64,000 bases of DNA, from contig NC_065887.2 of NCBI RefSeq assembly GCF_932274485.2, positions 40,629,201 through 40,693,200 on the forward strand, given 5' to 3'. Positions 9,735-21,924 of this stretch are shown here, piece after piece (within the stretch, counting starts at the first letter, position 1; each line of letters starts with the position of its first letter). This stretch comes from Patella vulgata (Eukaryota > Mollusca > Gastropoda > Patellidae). Under the pieces are notes generated by a model. That model saw only the letters and a list, made by a program, of their open reading frames with translations. It did no database searches and was not told the origin of the DNA. Position numbers and translations under genes: made by a program.

Positions 9735-10285
9735 GAAGTCCATACATAAACAGCTTATACAGAAACATAAAGCCAACTACACACCACACGAAATAAAGTC
9801 CATACAAGAACAACTCACCTAGAAACATAAAGCCAACCACACACCATACATTAACAACACACCACACGAAATAAAGTCCATACATTAACAACTCACCTAG
9901 AAACAGCAAGCCAACCACACACCACACGAAAAAGTCCATACATTAACAACTCACCTACAAACATAAAGCCAACCACACACCACATGTAATAAAGTCCATA
10001 CATTAACAATTCACCTAGAAACAAAAAGCCAACCACACACCACACGAAATAAAGTCCATACATAAACAACTCACCTACAAACATAAAGCCAACCACACAC
10101 TACACGAAATAAAGTCCATACATTAACAACTCACCTACATAAAGCCAACCACACACCACACGAAATAAAGTCCATACAAGTACAACTCACCTAGAAACAT
10201 AAGGCCAACCACACACCACACAAAATAAAGTCCATACATTAACAACTCACCTAGAAACAGCAAGCCAACCACACACCACACAACA
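9735..10285. repeat. Minisatellite, period about 62 bp, about nine units
   Basis: Units contain gtccatacattaacaactc, acctagaaacataaagccaa and ccacacaccacacgaaataa. Length variants and one partial internal repeat (near 9850-9870) occur. The array makes periodic minus-strand open frames that are not genes. Confidence 0.9.
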
Positions 10286-10418
10286 TTATAATATATCACG
10301 GGTGTTCTAATCCATTCAATATCAATATCGATTTATGGAATGTTATGTAACCAAAATGCCTAATTCATAAATAAAAGAAAACAGTCTGAAATAAGCAGAT
10401 TTAGCTCCTGCATAATGC

Positions 10419-10699
10419 CAGAGAGAGAGAGAGAAATGGGGTTTAACGTCCACTCGACATAAACTAGGTCATTTCGGGACTAACATATGGTTTAATTTTA
10501 TTTACATAATTCGCTTGCGCGTAGGGGTCTTTAGCAGTGGGAGGAAACCGGAGGACCCGGAGAAAACCCACGAGGTTGGACAGGCGACCCTACTTCTTGC
10601 CACGTACAACCCGGGATGCGAAACCCCGCCAGTCGACTCAATGATAGACTTTATGATACAGCGCGCGCACGCTAACCAATCAGCCATCCACCCCCGTCC
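10419..10699 (-). mobile_element. SINE-B, full length
   Basis: GA-repeat tail, core (cggaggacccggagaaaacc), B box region and head (cagccatccaccc) are all present. It is flanked by CCTGCATAATGC at 10407-10418 and 10700-10711, a perfect 12-bp target duplication. Confidence 0.95.
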
Positions 10700-10711
10700 C
10701 CTGCATAATGC

Positions 10712-11449
10712 ATCTTTAATGTTCATATATTGAGTGATTGTTCGATATCGCGGTAAGTATAAAACAGACGTTTAACCCAATTTCTTACTGCCGTAGCGTC
10801 TCCGTTGGACGAAATTCACCCTGGGCGTTTCCATGCAAAGACATTTTGTCTTACTCAAAAAAGCTGGATCAAGAATATTTTGTGGCTTCTTCTGGCATGT
10901 TTCTTAGGAAACGCTTGTCTACGATATCACCCCTGTTGGAAGTGGCCTTAAAACTCCGGGAACAAACAAACGAACCCCTATTTAATTATACGGATCGACA
11001 TCGACAAACTCTTAATCGAATAATAATAACTTGGTGAACAACTGCAAATTACAGGGAAGCATTGGGTACTACGTTACGTTGCCTTCGGTTATTTTCAATC
11101 TTATCGCCACCTATCATCAAGGATATGTGGACCCTTGAAGTGTGGTGGGAAGATACGAAACCAACTTCTAAAACAGACAATTTAATTGATTTAAAAAGCA
11201 CGCAAGGCAATGTGATTCCTGACTTACCGCCATAACAATATATATATTTATTTTGTCTGGCTGAAAGGGCGATCGTGACTAGGAGGCGGCAAAAAAAAGA
11301 CAGCGTGACGACCGAAACCCATCAAAGTTGCCCTGGCTGCTCAACTCGAATTGGTTTCTTTTATTGAGAATACAAATCACTATCTTATATCAAATGCAAT
11401 ATTAGGGATTTCCATGGTTCAATACAGGCGTTTGCTAGATTTTTCAGCC
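10712..11449. other. Spacer with one unexplained open frame
   Basis: A plus-strand open frame at 10738-11037 (99 codons) has unremarkable composition and no domain I recognise. No splice or start context favours it. The rest is noncoding. Confidence 0.25.
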
Positions 11450-11690
11450 TAGTTGCGCAGTGGTGCAGGACGCAGGGTACGGTACGGATAACGTTTTGTT
11501 GTCCGGATCGAACCAAACACGGATGTCCCGTAAATATCAGTAAAAGTACGTTAAAGATCCATATACAGTTGAAGAATGTACATAATTACGGGAAAATTAT
11601 ACCCACAGTTCACGGCATGACATATGTCCGTTCCACTATCCCGGTTGGTGCAGAAAAGTAAGACGTTAAACCCCATTTCATTTCATTCAG
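11450..11690 (+). mobile_element. SINE-A, old and diverged
   Basis: Landmarks cagtggtgcaggacgcaggg, gatgtcccgta, aagacgttaaaccccatttc and a short TTTCA tail remain. The head is missing. Divergence is much higher than in the copy at 61844. Confidence 0.7.
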
Positions 11691-11739
11691 TCGTTTTAAA
11701 AAAAAAGTTTTTGCATTTACTGTTAACAAAATGGTGATT

Positions 11740-12262
11740 TAACTCATATTATTAGACCCCCTGAGTACTGTATGGTATATAATAATATATCTACTGAGTA
11801 CTGTATTGTTTATTATTAGACCCCCTGAGTACTATATCGTATATGATTATATCCGACTGAGTACCGTATTGTATATTATTATACCTACTGAGTACTGTAT
11901 TGTTTATTATTAGACCTACTGTGTACTGTATTGTATATGATTATATCCGACTGAGTACTGTATTGTATATTATTAGACCCCCTGAGTACTATATGGTATA
12001 TGATTATATCCGACTGAGTACCGTATTGTATATTATTATACCTACTGAGTACTGTATTGTATATTATTATACCTACTGAGTACAGTATTGTATATTATTA
12101 GACCTACTGTGTACTGTATGGTATATGATTTTACCTACTGAGTACTGTATTGTATATTATTAGACCTACTGTGTACTGTATTGTATATGATTATATCCGA
12201 CTGAGTACCGTAATGTATATTATTATACCTACTGAGTACTGCATCGTATATTATTATTACGC
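11740..12262. repeat. Minisatellite, period about 31 bp, about 16 units
   Basis: Units vary around tactgagtactgtattgtat followed by attattagac. Two alternating variants (accccctgag and atccgactgag) suggest a weak higher-order pattern. A single unit of the same repeat is present at 18184-18206 next to the paralogous segment. Confidence 0.9.
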
Positions 12263-12384
12263 CATTATTTGGTATATTGAGTACCCTATTGTATATTATG
12301 CTGGGCTTTTCATGTTACTTGCAAAAAACGCTGTTTTGTGTAATTTGAGAAAACATCTGGTACCAAGCCAAATCAACGACACTC

Positions 12385-12929
12385 AGTTTGATAAATTCCG
12401 AAGTGCAGTGTTCCTAATATGATGATTAAATATAAAATATAACAATATCTTTTCTTAGACGTAATTCCGGAAATTAATTAATCAATGAGTGCATTTATCA
12501 TATCTGATAGTTAATTCAAGACAGAAAAATAATTCAAGAGTTCCGGTTTGTTCTAAAGAAAAGTTTGTTTGGTTTATTACAAGTAACAAATTACACAATA
12601 TCCGGAAAAGTAAAGAAATATGGATATTTTATCTATAGTGCAAGGAGAACTGGGTTTAGACTAGCTTACAAAATTTATGTAACAACGGCCAAATAATAAA
12701 ACAACAAATATAGACTTACACCTTATATATGGAGTGGTTCCAGAAAGCCCCGAGTTCTAAAACGCTCCTCGGTATTTTCCAGCCCGGCTTACTCGTGTCC
12801 GTGGTGCATGACGAGGGGTCGTCAAGGAAAAGAAACTAGTCTTACTCATGGGAGGTTCTTCTTCTTCTTCGTCTTCTTATTGTCCCCCGCCTTTCGAAGA
12901 AAGCAGGGGACTATTAAAATGGGTTCGTC

Positions 12930-12964
<35 letters not shown>

Positions 12965-13510
12965 CCGTCACACTTTTTGGGACACAATAACTCTCCTTCT
13001 AATTTAATTGACCTACAATATTCAAACTTGGTGTAGGTGTTTATTAGGTCAATACCTTGATGGAGTTCGGAGATGAGCATTTTCTGCTTAGGGTAAGCAG
13101 AGATAAGCAATTTGATTGGTTGATGCTTTGGGACCCGATAACTTTAGTTCTAATTAGGTGAGAGTGATGAAACTTAGTGTATAGTTTCATTACATCAATC
13201 TCTCGGCCACAAGGCAATCCCATGCCATCGGATGTCTCTTTTATATCACTGATTCCCGACCGTAATTCAGCGTTAAACTCATGAAGAACACCAACACTCA
13301 GTCACAACCACAAAGTAAGAAAAGATAAACAAAACAACTAATAGAAAAAAAATCCATGTGCTTTTTGGTCTAAATTATATTAAAAGGTCTAATAAAAGGG
13401 AATCGGTTAATTTCTTTTAACAAAAAAAGAATAATATTTTTTTATATTATCTCCAAAGATCTAACTTATTTTGATAATGATTTTTCTTATTCTCCCAAGA
13501 ACAAATTAAA
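12385..13510. repeat. Dispersed duplication, copy 1 (with a 660-bp insert)
   Basis: 12385-12692 and about 13355-13510 match 18208-18515 and about 18560-18672 at high identity (for example agtttgataaattccgaagt; ctccaaagatcta). The interval 12693-13350 is absent from copy 2. Confidence 0.85.
12693..13350. mobile_element. Insertion in duplication copy 1: composite repeat
   Basis: It contains a SINE-A-like scrap (gtccgtggtgcatgacgagg), a GTCC/GTCT simple repeat at 12925-12969, then two diverged units each holding a gggac(a/c)c..ataac phrase and aaacttggtgt/aaacttagtgt, and finally a block (aaggcaatcccatgcca, 13209-13225) that recurs near 19024-19045. No protein was recognised. Boundaries are set by comparison with copy 2. 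Confidence 0.5.
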
Positions 13511-13825
13511 GTGTTTATTGTTCCTTAAATATTCGAAATAATCTCCAAAGATCTAACTTATTTTGATAATGAATTTTCTTATTCTCCCAAGAACAAATTA
13601 AAGTGTTTATTGTTCCTTAAATATTCGAAAATCTAATAAATGTTGCCATAGATGTTTTTTTTTAAAGTTGAAACCATTTTTGTGTTCCTTTTCGGTTTCT
13701 AGTATTAAAAAAGAATCCAAAATCTAATAAATGTTGCCATCGATGTTTTGTGTAAAAGTTGAAACGCTTTTCGTGGGGTTTTTTTTGGTTTCTAGCATTA
13801 AAAAAGAATCGAGAATCTAGTAAAT
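13450..13825. repeat. Two adjacent tandem duplications, each about 93 bp
   Basis: First pair: ctccaaagatctaacttatt to ccttaaatattcgaa, at about 13451-13540 and 13543-13630. Second pair: atctaataaatgttgccat to attaaaaaagaatc, at about 13632-13715 and 13722-13812. The second pair is more diverged. Confidence 0.85.
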
Positions 13826-14314
13826 GTTTTGTTTTTTAATAGCGGGGGGGGGGGGGTAAATATTGTAGAAATAAAATCCTCACTGTTTATTCTTTAAGGT
13901 GAAAAAAAAAATAAAGAAGTTAAACGCAATTTCTATTCCTTTCATTTCTGTATACATTATACAAGAACTAAATCTGCCTATCGCAGGTCTTTCTTTAGGC
14001 CTGAAATGTTATATAAACTATTAATTAGACATTTATTAACAAAACAAGGCCATATTCTACTCTCGATGGCATGGTATACTCGAGATTTTAACTAAATTAA
14101 AACGGTTCGCTATTTAAATATTTAATTTAAAAATGGGAAAGCGAGGCTAATTCCCGATTATACCAGTGCCCTGGTTACCACTGTGCGCACATCTTGTCAA
14201 AACTACAAACAATGATAACTTGGCTGAGAATGAAGTAATTTGAATGAAATTTTCCAAATTTTTTTTTATCATCTATTTTTGAATTATTATAGAAATAATT
14301 TAACTAATGTATCT
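13826..14314. other. AT-rich spacer
   Basis: G-run at 13844-13857. Nothing else recognised. Confidence 0.3.
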
Positions 14315-14572
14315 TTAATGATGATATTTCTGTTAATGATGACATTTCTGTTAATGATGATATTTCTGTTAATGATGATTTTTCTGTTCAGATTTGTTTC
14401 TGTTAATGATGCTATTTCTGTTAATGATGATGTTTCTGTTAATGATGCTATTTCTGTTAATGATGATGTTTCTGTTAATGATAATATATTTCTGTTAATG
14501 ATGATATTCTTTTTATTTCTGTTAATGATGATGTTTCTGTTAATGATGATATTTCTGTTAATGATGTCATTT
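14315..14572. repeat. 18-bp minisatellite (ttctgttaatgatgatat)
   Basis: About 13 units, with the fourth-last bases varying (atat, acat, gttt, ctat) and one interruption near 14500-14515. The repeat keeps the same frame through most of its length and so makes a repetitive 137-codon open frame, which I do not regard as a gene. Confidence 0.9.
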
Positions 14573-15017
14573 CCAACGTATATTAACAGTAGTTTAATTG
14601 ATAAATTGTTGTTGTGGCTGACAAAAGAACTAAATATATGGCACTATTGGTAACAACGGAATTTCTTGAAGACCTATTAGAGATGTCTTGATGAACTGTT
14701 ATATTTCTGTGTTTATTTATGATCAACTAACATGTCCAAGTATAATATATAACAGCCGGAATAATAGTGTTTAATGTTTCGTCAACAAAATAATACACTT
14801 GTCAGTTTTTAAAACCGGAACTGGCACTCCATAGACTTGATTATTAACAAACGATTTTAGTCGAACACACTAAGTCTATTTCGAGAATTTTGAGAAGTAT
14901 ATATTCTGCTTTCATTTTATAAAATGAACAGGTTTAATTAGTCTTTTTGTGTATAACAGATGTGAAACGGAGTAGGATCGCATTACAAAACCAAAACAGT
15001 ATACTAACTGTTGGATA
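14573..15017. other. Spacer
   Basis: Nothing recognised. Confidence 0.3.
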
Positions 15018-15155
15018 TGGCGGCGGAGGGCCTGACAGGGAAAGTTGTCTAGTCGTTGGGATGATATGACAAACCGAGGTCCCGTGTACACATTGGCGAG
15101 CTCGTAAAAGATACTTAGGTAGTTGGAATTCGATGTAAGAGTAGGCCGTAGCTTG
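15018..15155 (+). mobile_element. SINE-A fragment
   Basis: Body only, from ggagggcctgacagggaaag through accgaggtcccgtgtacac to gtaggccgtagc. Head and tail are missing. It abuts a SINE-B 27 bp downstream. Confidence 0.85.
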
Positions 15156-15181
15156 TTTAAGAGGATATCTTGCAGTGTCCA

Positions 15182-15420
15182 AATGCGCGTTGTATCATAA
15201 GGTCTGTCACTGAGTCAACTGGCGTGGTTTCGATTCCCCGGTTTTACGTGAAAAGGGGTAGAGTCGCTTGTCCAATCTCGCGGGTTTTCTCCGGGTCCCC
15301 CGGCTTCCCCCACTGCTAAAGACCCCTACGCGCAAGGGAATTATTGAAATTGAACCATGTGTTAGTCCCGAAATGATCTTGTTTGTGTCGAGTGGACGTT
15401 AAACCCTATTTCTCTCTCAC
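15182..15420 (+). mobile_element. SINE-B, 5' end of head truncated
   Basis: Starts at cgttgtatcataagg. It has the B box (ggtttcgattcccc), the core (gggttttctccgggtccccc), gtgtcgagtggacgttaaac and a CT/CA tail. Confidence 0.9.
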
Positions 15421-16664
15421 ACACACCACGTAGAGTTACTATTAAATGACCTTTGTGGGAATATTTGGCTATAGAATATTTGCATTGGGTCAACCACGGG
15501 TATATTTAACATGTCTTCCAGTCTATCGTCTTATCTATTAAAAAGTATAACTTGGGTTACAAAAACATCGATCAATCGTTTTCAGGTTGATCATTTTAAA
15601 AGCAACCTTGTGTTCAGATTCACGTCTTTAAGTTCTAATAACGATAATTTTGAGAACCGTTCGAGACAATTTGATAATGTTTTTCGTTTATTAATGCCTT
15701 CGATCGTGTCTGCATCATTCACAATCGATAGAATACTTTAATAGTGATACGTTCCCTTTTTTGTTTTTAGATCATTAAGTAATTGAAGTGGATATACAGG
15801 ACACAATATGATCCCCTGTTACAGTCGACATCCCGAACTGTTTATTAATAGTTGTAGAGTGCCCCACCCTAAATAAATATCTCCAAATATCTCTACAATT
15901 ACACCACAATATTTATAGTCACTAAATAAACGGTCATGTTGTACTTAATAAGCTATAACGATTTAACTATCCATAAATAATAGATGAAAAATGGTTACGC
16001 GTGTCGCCATAACATCCGGATATTTTTGAGTAAACATAGGTTACGTGCCCTTGTTTTGAAATTAATCTCGCTTAACCAGTCTACCAACCATTCTACGTGT
16101 GATTGACAGGCCGGGATATTCAAGACTACTTTTTTACGAAACATAACAGAAAGCTGGAACAAGAAATTGAATTTAGAAACACGCAGGTTAGGCAACTCAA
16201 CAATTGTTTTAAGAACCTTGTAAAAGTAAAATGAAACTACAGCTAGTATCATGTTCCTGCTAAAGAAAGTGATTCAGAGATATTATTTGTACTAAACCAA
16301 AAGATGCCGCTCCTAATGGTACAGTTAATGATAAAGCAATTTAAAAAATAAAAAGAACGTAATTTCTAAAGTTGCTGTAATAACCAAAAAGCTAAATATT
16401 ACCGCTATTCAGAATCTTCAACAATAGATTTTTTTACAGCTGTAATAGTTGATAGATGTGTAGAGAATTGCAAGTGGGATGGCTATGTATAGACTCATAG
16501 ACTCTTACACTGAGTATATTGCACTGTGTGATTAGCAAGAAATCACTTGGAGACAAGCCACTGAAGGGTGCACATTCGCTGAATCGCGTTCAACTCTCTG
16601 TAGGGAAAATTTTCACTCCACGGGGCACCCAAATAGTTGATAGAGAAAAACAGAAACCAAGCTC
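15421..16664. other. 1.2-kb gene-free stretch
   Basis: AT-rich. Short open frames on both strands carry no recognisable domain. Confidence 0.35.
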
Positions 16665-16800
16665 ATTCGGATCATGGCACATTCGGCCAAAAGTCGAAAC
16701 TTATTCAGACCACATATAAGGATGATTCGGACCATGGCTCATTCGGCCAAAAGTCAAAGGTTATTCGGACCACATTTATGGATGATTCGGACCACCATCA
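16665..16800. repeat. Short tandem array, period about 63 bp, two to three units
   Basis: Units read cattcggccaaaagtc, then ttattcggaccacat, then ggatgattcggaccatgg. Confidence 0.85.
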
Positions 16801-17039
16801 GGTTGATTGGAACCATATGATAATACTACTAGAAACTAAGCTTTAGACAGTTAATTAAGTTTAAAAAGGGGTTTAATCTCATTAATATCTGCACTATTAC
16901 ATACTTTAAAACCAGTACCAGTAACCCTGTAACATAATGTAAAATTTACTATTGCGAATAAATTATGTAAACAAAAGCAATCAAAACCGTTAGCTTACCT
17001 TGTCTAGAAAATAAACAATGCCGCTCCATGAAAACTTCC

Positions 17040-17690
17040 AAATGTTTCCATACAACGATCGACTCAGTTCAGTGGCATGGTTTCCATCCCAAATGTGTAA
17101 GTGACATGGTTAGTGTTGTCTGTCCAACCTCGTGCTTTTTCTCTTTTTGCCCATTAAATATAGAATAGATTTTAAGATTTTACTTTTAACTTTCAAATGC
17201 CTTCATAAGTTAGCACCAAATTATTTATCTGAATTTTTAGAATTATATAGCCCAGACAGAACTCTACGTTCCTCTGATAAATTACTTTTAAAGCAAAAAA
17301 TTGTAAGTCTTTCTAGTTCTTTTAGTTATCAAGCGCCTATTTTATGGAATCAATTACCGTTTAATATTCGAATTGCATCATCACTAGTTAATTTTAAAAA
17401 ACAGATTAAAACTTTCTTATTTTTAAAGGCTTATAACAAATTTTAACACCTATTATTTTGTCTATTGTAGTTCTTGTATGTATTTATTTTTTAGAAATAA
17501 TTGCTTATTTAATGTAATTTTAACTTTTTTGATGCTATTTACTTTTTGGATGTATGTTTTTGTTACACTGTAAAGTGCCCTTGAACACATCTGTGAAAGG
17601 GGCGCTACATAAATTTTGTAATAATAATAATACAGTTTATGTTAGTACAAAAATGACCTAGTTTATATCAAGTAGACGATCAGCCCAATT
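17040..17690 (+). mobile_element. SINE-B split by a LINE insertion
   Basis: 5' part about 17040-17142 (gactcagttcagtggcatgg, then tctgtccaacctcgtg) and 3' tail about 17633-17690 (gttagtacaaaaatgaccta, then atcaagtagacg). The central core region is missing as well as interrupted. Confidence 0.7.
17143..17632 (+). mobile_element. CR1/L2-like LINE, 3' end only
   Basis: Frame 17147-17446 encodes the C-terminal end of a non-LTR retrotransposon ORF2 (LPIKYRIDFKILLLTFKCLH, then RTLRSSDKLLL, then LWNQLPFNIR), a conserved terminal segment of CR1/L2-type reverse transcriptase proteins. The 3' UTR ends with gaaaggggcgctacataaat and ATA/ATT-type triplets (aataataataata), the usual L2-like tail. The copy is 5'-truncated just upstream of the terminal segment, and its 300-bp coding part is open to the stop at 17444-17446. 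Confidence 0.85.
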
Positions 17691-17779
17691 TCTCTGAATA
17701 GAATATATTGACTTTGTAAAGATGTCCTTACATATGCATCAACATATGTTACTCCCAAACTGACCTAGTCTCTGTCACG

Positions 17780-17965
17780 CTCTTAAAATCAATTCAGTAG
17801 TTAGTAGACCAATCTGTATTTAATGAGTACTATTATAACAGTTTAAAATCAACTCAATTTAGTTAATAGATCAATCTATATTCAATGAGTATTAGTGTAA
17901 CAGTTTAAAATCAATCTCTATTCGATAAGTATTAGTATACAAGTTTAAAATCAATTAAGTTGCTA
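17780..17965. repeat. Tandem repeat, about 60 bp, three units
   Basis: Repeats of tttaaaatcaa.tca, tagaccaatctgtattt/tcaatctatattcaa, then tgagtattagtgtaacag. Confidence 0.75.
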
Positions 17966-18183
17966 TTGAAAAAAATATTCCCTAAAAATCATGGAAAAGT
18001 GAAATTGACAGATATACGCTCTTGATTGTGGTTAGTAACAATTTCAATTAGTAATAATTTTAGATAATTGCTTTTATGAAATCATTTAAATTTTTGACAT
18101 GGTGTTTAGAATGTGCATCTCTATAACATATCATTGATTCTGTATCATATTTTTTTTATGTATTTATATCTTTAATTTCCTAT
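17966..18183. other. Spacer
   Basis: Nothing recognised. Confidence 0.3.
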
Positions 18184-18680
18184 CCTACTGAGTACTGTAT
18201 TGTATATAGTTTGATAAATTCCGAAGTGCAGTGTTTCTAATATGATGATTAAATATAAAATATAACAATATCTTTTCTTAGACGTAATTCCGGAAATTAA
18301 TTAATCAATGAGTGCATTTATCATATCTGATAGTTAATTCAAGAGAGAAAAATAATTCAAGAGTTCCGTTTTGTTCTAAAGAAAAATTTGTTGGGTTTAT
18401 TACAAGTAACAAATTACACAATATCCGGAAACGAAACGAAATATGGATATTTTATCTGTAGTGCAAGGAGAACTGGGTTTAGACTAGCTTATAGAATTTA
18501 TGTAACAACGGTCAACCGCCAGGTGCAGCTCGAATGTGCTTTTGTGTTTAAATTAGATTAAAAAGTTTAATTATGAAAGAGAATTGGTTAATTTTCTTTT
18601 TAACTAAAAAAAATAATATGTGTTTATTATTAGCTCCAAAGATCTAGTTTATTTTGATAATGATTTTTTTTTCTATTGTT
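18184..18680. repeat. Dispersed duplication, copy 2
   Basis: Begins with one unit of the 31-bp minisatellite (tactgagtactgtattgtat), then matches 12385-12692 with roughly 95% identity by eye, and resumes matching 13355-13510 at about 18560. It lacks the expanded array and the 660-bp insert of copy 1. Confidence 0.85.
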
Positions 18681-18942
18681 CGGTATATAGATATAGCCTT
18701 TGTGGTCATTAATCTGCCCTCCAAAGCTACGGTACACTTATTATAGATCAGTATTCATTAATTAACAAATACAATTATTTCTTATAACATTTGTCAGTAA
18801 CTAGTCTGAATCTATAAGGTCAATATATCCAAGTGTCAATTAATTTTTGTTAATTGCACTGTGGTCATTAGCTCGGCGTTGTGTCACTGATGTGTAAGTA
18901 GCATACAGCAGAAATTGAACACACCGAGAAGTTTGCTAGACT

Positions 18943-19075
18943 AAACCCACGAGGTTGAGAAGGGGGCCCTGTCTCCAAGCCACGAGCCAGAGGTGACCGG
19001 TCACCTGGAGCTCTAGAGTACGAGGCAATCCCATGCCACGGGGTATCTCGTTTATACCATCCGAAAGACTAAGAT
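18943..19075 (-). mobile_element. SINE-C head fragment fused to another repeat scrap
   Basis: aaacccacgaggttgagaag, agccagaggtgaccggtcac and ctctagagtacgaggc match the 5' half of SINE-C on the minus strand. 19024-19075 matches a block at 13209-13225 and ends in a SINE-A-like word (ccatccgaaagac). Confidence 0.7.
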
Positions 19076-19790
19076 CGTTTCATATTGGGATCTTCCTTGA
19101 CTTTATCAAAACACACTATTGTCATTTCTGAAGTTTTATTTAAATATTGCCGATAATACAGTTTATAATCCCGTTCTATGTGATTTTGGTTTATCAATAC
19201 ATGTAAATCATTAATTAGTCAATGCTGTCGTTTAAATTATGTTGCCAATATGCTAGATTCCATACTTCCTTTATTGGACAATAAAATACTCAATTTACAG
19301 ACAATTTACAGCACATACACACAATCAAATTGGAATCGAAACAATAAAATCTATCTTTTATTGTCTAGTGACAATAATAAACCATTTGCTGAAAGTTCTT
19401 TTAACACACGTGATATCTACCAAAAAGATATATCTATTTCAATTCTTACAAACTAATTCGTGATTAAAACAGTAGGATGAATTATAGTGTAATATTTAAT
19501 TTATATACATGTATAGACATTCTGACATTCAGAAGACGAAACTGTCAATATTTAGTTCCATTACACACATTGTGTCATTATAAAGAATAAAATTCAATAT
19601 AGGGACTACACCGACGTGTGCAATAAGCGATTAGCTTAGGTGGCAAAAATTAAAAAAAAAAGCTAAGTTAGAATGAATTAAAGATTAAATAAAAAACAAT
19701 CAACATAATTTGCTAATATTGTTTCCGGGGTTATTAGTGAGACCCAGCCATATTGTCTCTATCGTCCAGACCTTTTATGCATTAACTCTG
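19076..19790. other. Gene-free AT-rich stretch
   Basis: Nothing recognised. The open frame at 19250-19456 is Asn/Ser-rich and unsupported. Confidence 0.3.
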
Positions 19791-19806
19791 CCGTCCAGAC
19801 CTTTTA

Positions 19807-20130
19807 GAAACTGCATTGAATTTTAAATCACAATTCCTAAAATCGCAATAGAAAAATGACAGCGTGACACGTTGATTAGAAAACTGGTGTTACAATTTGT
19901 GCTCTTTCCGTTTCCACTCAAACTGGAGTTTTAAATCACAATTCCTAAAATCGCAACAGAAAATGACAGCATGGCATACCGTTCAGAAGATTTTGAGCTT
20001 TTTCCGTTTCCATTCAAAACTGAGTTTTAAATCACAACTTCTAAAATGGCAATAGCAAATGGCAGCGTGACATGCCGTTAAGAAGACTTTAAGCTTTTTC
20101 CGTTTCAACTCAAACTGTTTATCTTTCTAT
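19807..20130. repeat. Tandem array, period about 105 bp, three units
   Basis: Units contain ttttaaatcacaattcctaa, gacagcgtgaca and ctttttccgtttccactcaa. Two of the units are repeated at 23895-24110 in duplication unit 2. The left breakpoint of the 2.6-kb duplication lies at a unit edge (ctctttccgtttcc). Confidence 0.85.
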
Positions 20131-20349
20131 TTCTTTTAACAGAGGAACTATTTTTCTTCAATTCACTCCTACTCGTTTTAAGTGTCTTCTCTGCAATTCG
20201 TTTACTAGAAATGCCTGAGAGCTTCTACAAGTGTAATTCAAGTACCAGTATAATTTTATGTGAAGTAATGATTGTAGTTAAGTATATCTTTTACTACAAT
20301 AGAATGACGAAATGAACTGAAATAGTATACCTTAGCTCCGTTGTCAAAA

Positions 20350-20650
20350 AGAGATACTCGACACAAACTAGGTCATTTCGGGACTAACATATGGTTCAGT
20401 TTTATTTCAATAATTCCTTGCGGGTAGAGGTATTTCGCAGTTGGAAGAAACCGGAGGATCCAGAGAAACCCACGAGGTTGGACAGGCAACCCTACTCCTT
20501 GTCACGTACAAGCGGGAAATGGAAACCACACCACCTGACGCACTAGACCCCCACCCAAACCCACCCCACCACAGACCCCCACCCAAACCCACCCACCACA
20601 GAAGCCGTCTATTTAGCTCATTTGGTACATACGTTAAACCCGATTTCATT
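20350..20650 (-). mobile_element. SINE-B fragment in duplication unit 1
   Basis: gatactcgacacaaactagg, catttcgggactaaca and the core region are present. The head beyond cgggaaatggaaaccaca is degraded and runs into a C/A-rich repeat (acccccacccaaacccacc). Confidence 0.85.
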
Positions 20651-21219
20651 TCAATCCCTTTATAACGTAAACACCGACATGAATCCGGGGTGGTTGTGTC
20701 TATTATAGTTACTTGGAACAGATCAATACATTAACCGATGATATATTGAGCCCGCTACAGTCAGTAGCTGTTACACACAACCCGAAGCTGGAACACATTG
20801 ACTGATCTACGAACAACTTGTCTCCTTAATGCATGCTACAGATGATTTGTAGTGGCTTACTTAAACAACTCGCTAATATATCTCTTCTTAACTCTCAACC
20901 TAACTAGCATGCATCGATATGTACATGTTCGTGACGTTTCCCAAGGCTTCACGACAAATCATGATAGTGGCTAAATGGCTAAATAGCTGTGGTTAAACGT
21001 GTGCTGCCAAAGATGAAGATATCACAGGCAACGGGGAGATAGAGGGCTGTGTTATTTACAAATAAACACACTAAAGCAATTTCCTTTGTTCTTGGAATGA
21101 TCTTTACTTTCTGACACAGGTTATTCGAAACTTTATAATGGCTGCTTAGGTGGGAATCCAAATTGTTATAGGGATTGGTTAAAGGAGACAAGTCTAAAGT
21201 GTATATATACGAGCGTATT

Positions 21220-21660
21220 CTATTTGGGAGATTATTCTAAACTTTATAGAACTTCGTGGGAATTTTAATTTTATAGAGATTGGTTAGGAGGCAATTTTAA
21301 ACCTTATAGAGCTTGATTGGGAGGCAATTCTAAACTTTATAGAAATTGGTTTGGAGGGAATTCTAAATATTATAGCGATTGGCGGGGGGAATTATAAATT
21401 CTATAGAGCTTGGTTAGGAGGGAATTAAAAACCTACAGAGCTTGGTTAGGAGGGAATTCTAAACCTACAGAGCTTGGTTAGGAGGGAATTCTAAATTGTA
21501 TAGAATTTGGTTAGGAGGGAATTATAAAGTTGGTATATATATATAGACTTGTTAGGAGATAATTATAAACATCAATAATTCATGATTATGAAGGAATTAT
21601 AAAGTTTATAATGTATGATCCGGAGAGAATGTATTCTATTTTTTATTTTAAAAAACAAAG
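21220..21660. repeat. Minisatellite, about 36-40 bp, in unit 1
   Basis: Units vary around ttggttaggagggaattcta and aaactttatagag, about 11 units. The paralogous array is at 25208-25620, with about one unit fewer near 25420. Confidence 0.9.
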
Positions 21661-21924
21661 ATTGGTTAGCATGGTATTCTAATTATGTATAAAAGTTGGT
21701 TAGATATTGTAAATATATTATAATGCATATATACGTGGTAAGAGTAGAAACCTAAACTATGGTTAAGAGATGTTTTTTTAATCTTTAATAAAGCTTTGCT
21801 AGGATAGAATTCAGCTGTAATTAAACGGTATTTCTGAGAAATCTCTATGTCGCTTACTACTTCCTGCATTCTGTTATCCGGTGTATCATTCCATAACATA
21901 ACCGAGGACTTAATATTTATCTTC

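Noticed and set aside
9706-10096. Repetitive minus-strand proteins rich in Leu, Tyr and Trp
   Set aside because: They are translations of the 62-bp minisatellite.
14240-14653. 137-codon open frame with LLMMIF repeats
   Set aside because: Product of an 18-bp minisatellite, whose length is divisible by three.
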